From CAZOBJ01 sp964577825 (lineage in GTDB: Bacteria; Planctomycetota; SZUA-567; JAFGNG01), in NCBI GenBank assembly GCA_964577825.1, contig CAZOBJ010000138.1, positions 1-6,871 of the forward strand: a stretch of 6,871 bases of DNA, written 5' to 3'. Both the position numbers and the translations under genes were made by a program. Of the stretch, positions 5,907 to 6,871 are shown in pieces (position 1 is the first letter of the stretch; each line of letters begins with the position of its first letter). The notes beneath the pieces were generated by a model that was not told where the DNA came from, did no database searches, and saw only the letters and a list, made by a program, of their open reading frames with translations.

Positions 5907-6871
5907 TCAGTCGAACTCCCTGGGATGGCGGCGCTTGAGCTCGAGAATCGCCCAGCCGCGGCCGGTCTCTTCCAGCCGGCGGCAGTAGGCCTTCAATTGT
6001 CCGCGCGCGAGATGCGGCCCGCCCTCGCGGATCACGGTCCACAGCGGATCCACGTCGCATTCGGCGGCCATGCCCGCCATCATCTCGTCGTGCCACGCGG
6101 CCAGCCGATGGACCGCCTCATGGCACAGGTCGGTCCGGTCCGGGGCCAGGTTCCGGGTCTCGTTCGGATCGTCGTCCAGGTTGAAGACCATCTCCTGCGG
6201 GAACAGGTGGAATCCGTCGTGATACGTGCGCATGTACAGCCAGGGGCCCCAGCGCACCGAGCGCTGGCACACGTGCACGCACTGGCTGAGCACGAGCGCC
6301 TCCTTGCCGCATGTGGCGCCCTGCGTGACCGTGGGCGCATAGGACCGCCCGTCCCAGCGCTCGAAGGGCTCCTGGCCCAGGAGTTCGGCGAGCGTGGGCG
6401 CGAGGTCCAGGTTGTGATGGAGCGCCCGGTCCACGTGCCCGGCCCGGCCCCGGGGCCAGCGCAGGATCATGGGAACGCGGCAGGTCGGATGGTCCGCGGT
6501 CGCGTGCTCGCCGTAGATGCCCAGCTCGCCCTGGTTCTCGCCGTGGTCGGCGGACACGATGACCGCGGTCTCGTCCAGGACGCCCGCCTGGTCGAGCGCC
6601 TCCAAGATCCGGCCGACGTGGCTGTCCAGGTACGCGATGCCGCAGTCGTATCCGTCGATCATCCGCCGCAGGCCGTCCATGTCCTGGAACGAGCCCGGGT
6701 AGCGCGGCAGGTGCGGCATCTCCTGGGCGGAGAAGGGGTCGTCCGTGTTCGGCCGCATGAAGAGTTCGTGCGGGCTGTGCGGGCCCACGTGCTGGAGGTG
6801 CTGGTCCAGGACCTCCGGGGTCAGCCACGCGGGCAGGGGCGCGTCCGCGAACGGGTTGCCGAACGACTCGG
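5907..6871 (-). CDS. Sulfatase, alkaline-phosphatase superfamily (partial, N-terminus off the window)
   Basis: The C-terminal 320 residues are visible, reading in from the right edge (ESFGNPFADAPLPAWL...) and ending HPREFD at a TGA (5907-5909). An in-frame GTG at 6788 is internal, not the start. Hallmarks of type I sulfatases are DGYDCGIAYLDSHVGRILEAL, the metal-ligand block VIVSADHGEN (Asp and His at about 6543-6548), GIYGEHATADH, VPMILRWPRG, LDLAPTLAELLG and the C-terminal subdomain landmark FNLDDDPNETRNLAPD. Such enzymes hydrolyse sulfate esters, often on algal or host polysaccharides, using a Ca2+ site and a formylglycine nucleophile. The C/S-x-P-x-R motif that becomes formylglycine lies upstream of the window, so Cys or Ser type and any signal peptide cannot be seen. 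The usual GKH lysine near the metal site is replaced by GEH. The maturase directly downstream is its likely partner. Substrate unknown. Confidence 0.93.
   Translation of the reverse strand, partial: ESFGNPFADAPLPAWLTPEVLDQHLQHVGPHSPHELFMRPNTDDPFSAQEMPHLPRYPGSFQDMDGLRRMIDGYDCGIAYLDSHVGRILEALDQAGVLDETAVIVSADHGENQGELGIYGEHATADHPTCRVPMILRWPRGRAGHVDRALHHNLDLAPTLAELLGQEPFERWDGRSYAPTVTQGATCGKEALVLSQCVHVCQRSVRWGPWLYMRTYHDGFHLFPQEMVFNLDDDPNETRNLAPDRTDLCHEAVHRLAAWHDEMMAGMAAECDVDPLWTVIREGGPHLARGQLKAYCRRLEETGRGWAILELKRRHPREFD

Noticed and set aside
1..6871. tRNA or rRNA genes, CRISPR arrays, insertion sequences, integrases, toxin-antitoxin pairs
   Set aside because: I looked for these on both strands and found no supporting sequence. 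The coding and intergenic space is accounted for by the features listed.

Overview
This is a GC-rich window (roughly two-thirds G+C, with G/C strongly preferred at third codon positions). It holds seven protein genes and one 100-N scaffold gap. The gap shows that it comes from a draft, possibly metagenome-derived, assembly. Strong Shine-Dalgarno sites (AAGGAGG, GGAGG), sigma70-type TTGACA promoters and a lipobox-bearing lipoprotein indicate a bacterium. A sulfatase next to its radical-SAM maturase and a TIM-barrel sugar isomerase would fit the Planctomycetota/Verrucomicrobiota/Lentisphaerota/Kiritimatiellota or Hydrogenedentota type of polysaccharide degrader, but the phylum cannot be fixed from sequence inspection alone.

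Layout: (1) 1-854, minus strand, a sugar phosphate isomerase/epimerase-like TIM-barrel protein running off the left edge. (2) 855-1059, a divergent promoter region with a good promoter in each direction and two perfect 12-bp palindromes at the minus-strand promoter. (3) 1060-3740, plus strand, a compact zinc-uptake ABC operon in the order substrate-binding protein (znuA), ATPase (znuC), permease (znuB). The ATPase carries an in-frame 21-bp tandem duplication just before Walker A. (4) 3741-3906, an intergenic stretch with a near-perfect TTGACA-N17-TATATA promoter whose predicted transcript starts with a strongly self-complementary leader. (5) 3907-4787, plus strand, a predicted lipoprotein with an ADP-ribosylglycohydrolase (DraG/ARH)-like domain whose metal-binding motifs are eroded; it is cut by the gap. 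(6) 4788-4887, exactly 100 Ns. (7) 4888-5903, minus strand, an anaerobic sulfatase-maturating radical SAM/SPASM enzyme whose C-terminus lies in the gap. (8) 5907-6871, minus strand, the C-terminal 320 residues of a sulfatase running off the right edge.

The genes form two clear functional units. ZnuA captures Zn2+ outside the inner membrane, ZnuB is the channel and ZnuC powers it. On the other strand the sulfatase and its maturase lie 3 nt apart in one transcript, so the enzyme that makes the catalytic formylglycine is co-expressed with its substrate. The isomerase and the DraG-like lipoprotein have no evident link to either unit within the window.

No wholly new system is demonstrated here. 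The items most worth following are the DraG-like lipoprotein with its degraded active site, its structured leader RNA, and the duplication in ZnuC.
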